Origin: an uncultured bacterium
GTDB taxonomy: Bacteria; Actinomycetota; Coriobacteriia; Coriobacteriales; Coriobacteriaceae
Length of the DNA stretch: 5,409 nucleotides
NCBI GenBank assembly: GCA_905215195.1
Contig: CAJMPF010000131.1
Coordinates: 1 to 5,409 of the forward strand
Direction: 5' to 3'
Shown here: positions 4,817 through 5,409 of the stretch, piece after piece
How positions within the stretch are numbered: position 1 is the first letter of the stretch
Layout: each line of letters begins with the position of its first letter
Program-made: the position numbers and the translations under genes
Notes under the pieces: generated by a model
Told to the model about the DNA's origin: nothing
Database searches by the model: none
What the model saw: only the letters and a program-made list of their open reading frames with translations

Positions 4817-5409
4817 ATGGATGCCGCAGCCCGTACCGCCCATGATTCCACCCTCCAACCGTTCTCGGAGATGGAGCACTATAAGCATGCCGATGAGCTG
4901 CCGCCCGAGATTATGGCGGACAGCTACGACAAGCTGGAGCGCCTGTGCCTCAAATATATGAATGAGGACGACTTTTCTAAGGTGGAGCAGGCCTACTGCT
5001 TTGCCGCCGAGAAGCACTGCAACCAAAAGCGGCGCTCGGGTGAGATGTACATCAACCATCCCGTCGAGGTAGCCATCATTCTGGCCGACCTCAAGATGGA
5101 CTGCGATGTGGTGTGCGCCGCGCTGCTACACGATACCGTCGAGGATACCGAGACCTCGCTTGCCGATGTTTCCGGCCTGTTTGGCGATACGGTGGCCGAG
5201 CTCGTCGATGGCGTGACCAAGCTCACCAACATCGAAGTCGATAGCATGGACGAGAAGCAGGCGCTTACGCTGCGCAAGATGTTCCTCGCCATGTCCAAGG
5301 ACATCCGCGTCATTATCGTCAAACTTGCCGACCGCCTGCATAACATGCGTACGCTGGCGGCCCTTCGCGAGGACCGTCGCCTGTTTAAGGCTCGCGAGAC
5401 CATGGACGT
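4817..5409 (+). CDS. rel: Bifunctional (p)ppGpp synthetase/hydrolase Rel, N-terminal part
   Basis: The first 197 codons of a RelA/SpoT-homologue; the gene continues beyond the window, so synthetase, TGS and ACT domains are not visible. Rel enzymes make (p)ppGpp from ATP and GDP/GTP under amino-acid starvation and hydrolyse it otherwise. The HD hydrolase domain is complete in its key residues: H81 (NHPVEVA), H105-D106 and E109-D110 (HDTVED), D172 and N176 (ADRLHNM). These keep the spacing of the Streptococcus Rel residues H53, H77-D78, E81-D82, D144 and N148 with a constant offset of 28, implying an active Mn-dependent hydrolase and an N-terminal extension of about 28 residues. VDGVTKLTNI (around 136-145) is also typical. 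AAGGGG precedes the ATG, and the 15-nt gap after the helicase suggests one operon. A hydrolase-only enzyme is not excluded by the visible part. Confidence 0.93.
   Translation, partial: MDAAARTAHDSTLQPFSEMEHYKHADELPPEIMADSYDKLERLCLKYMNEDDFSKVEQAYCFAAEKHCNQKRRSGEMYINHPVEVAIILADLKMDCDVVCAALLHDTVEDTETSLADVSGLFGDTVAELVDGVTKLTNIEVDSMDEKQALTLRKMFLAMSKDIRVIIVKLADRLHNMRTLAALREDRRLFKARETMD

Overview
The window reads as high-GC (about 60% by eye) bacterial chromosome. It resembles a Coriobacteriia / Collinsella-type gut actinobacterium. That placement is an inference from codon use, from the layout of the recJ-helicase gene and from recalled family resemblance; no search was run.

Layout. Positions 1-183 (+) hold the last 60 codons of a gene I cannot identify. 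It converges on a minus-strand membrane transporter of the bile acid:sodium symporter (BASS) fold at 214-1212. A 276-nt divergent region (1213-1488) follows. It holds a 15-nt perfect palindrome, an exact TATAAT box, and a 21-codon leader ORF with a good Shine-Dalgarno that overlaps the probable recJ start. From 1489 to 4801 (+) lies one long genetic unit: a complete RecJ 5'-3' single-strand exonuclease followed by a complete RecQ-like superfamily 2 helicase. As written, the two halves lie in different reading frames (+1 shift near 3356-3385). The helicase frame has no ATG, GTG or TTG ahead of its Walker A motif, so it can only be made intact as a fusion with RecJ. Fifteen nucleotides further on, a Rel/SpoT (p)ppGpp enzyme starts at 4817 and runs off the window; its hydrolase residues are all present.

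How the genes fit together. RecJ (5'-3' ssDNA degradation) and RecQ (3'-5' unwinding) act together in RecF-type repair, so a single RecJ-helicase polypeptide would join unwinding and resection. The order recJ then rel recalls the Firmicutes cluster recJ-apt-relA, here without apt, and the tight spacing suggests co-transcription.

Most notable points: the frameshift between the RecJ and helicase halves, where a 9-bp direct repeat with a 25-nt period sits exactly at the break; a possible leader-ORF/hairpin arrangement controlling recJ translation; and a BASS transporter that seems to have lost the usual sodium ligands. I found no RNA genes, CRISPR arrays or mobile elements. I did not find a wholly new system, although the RecJ-helicase fusion is an unusual architecture.
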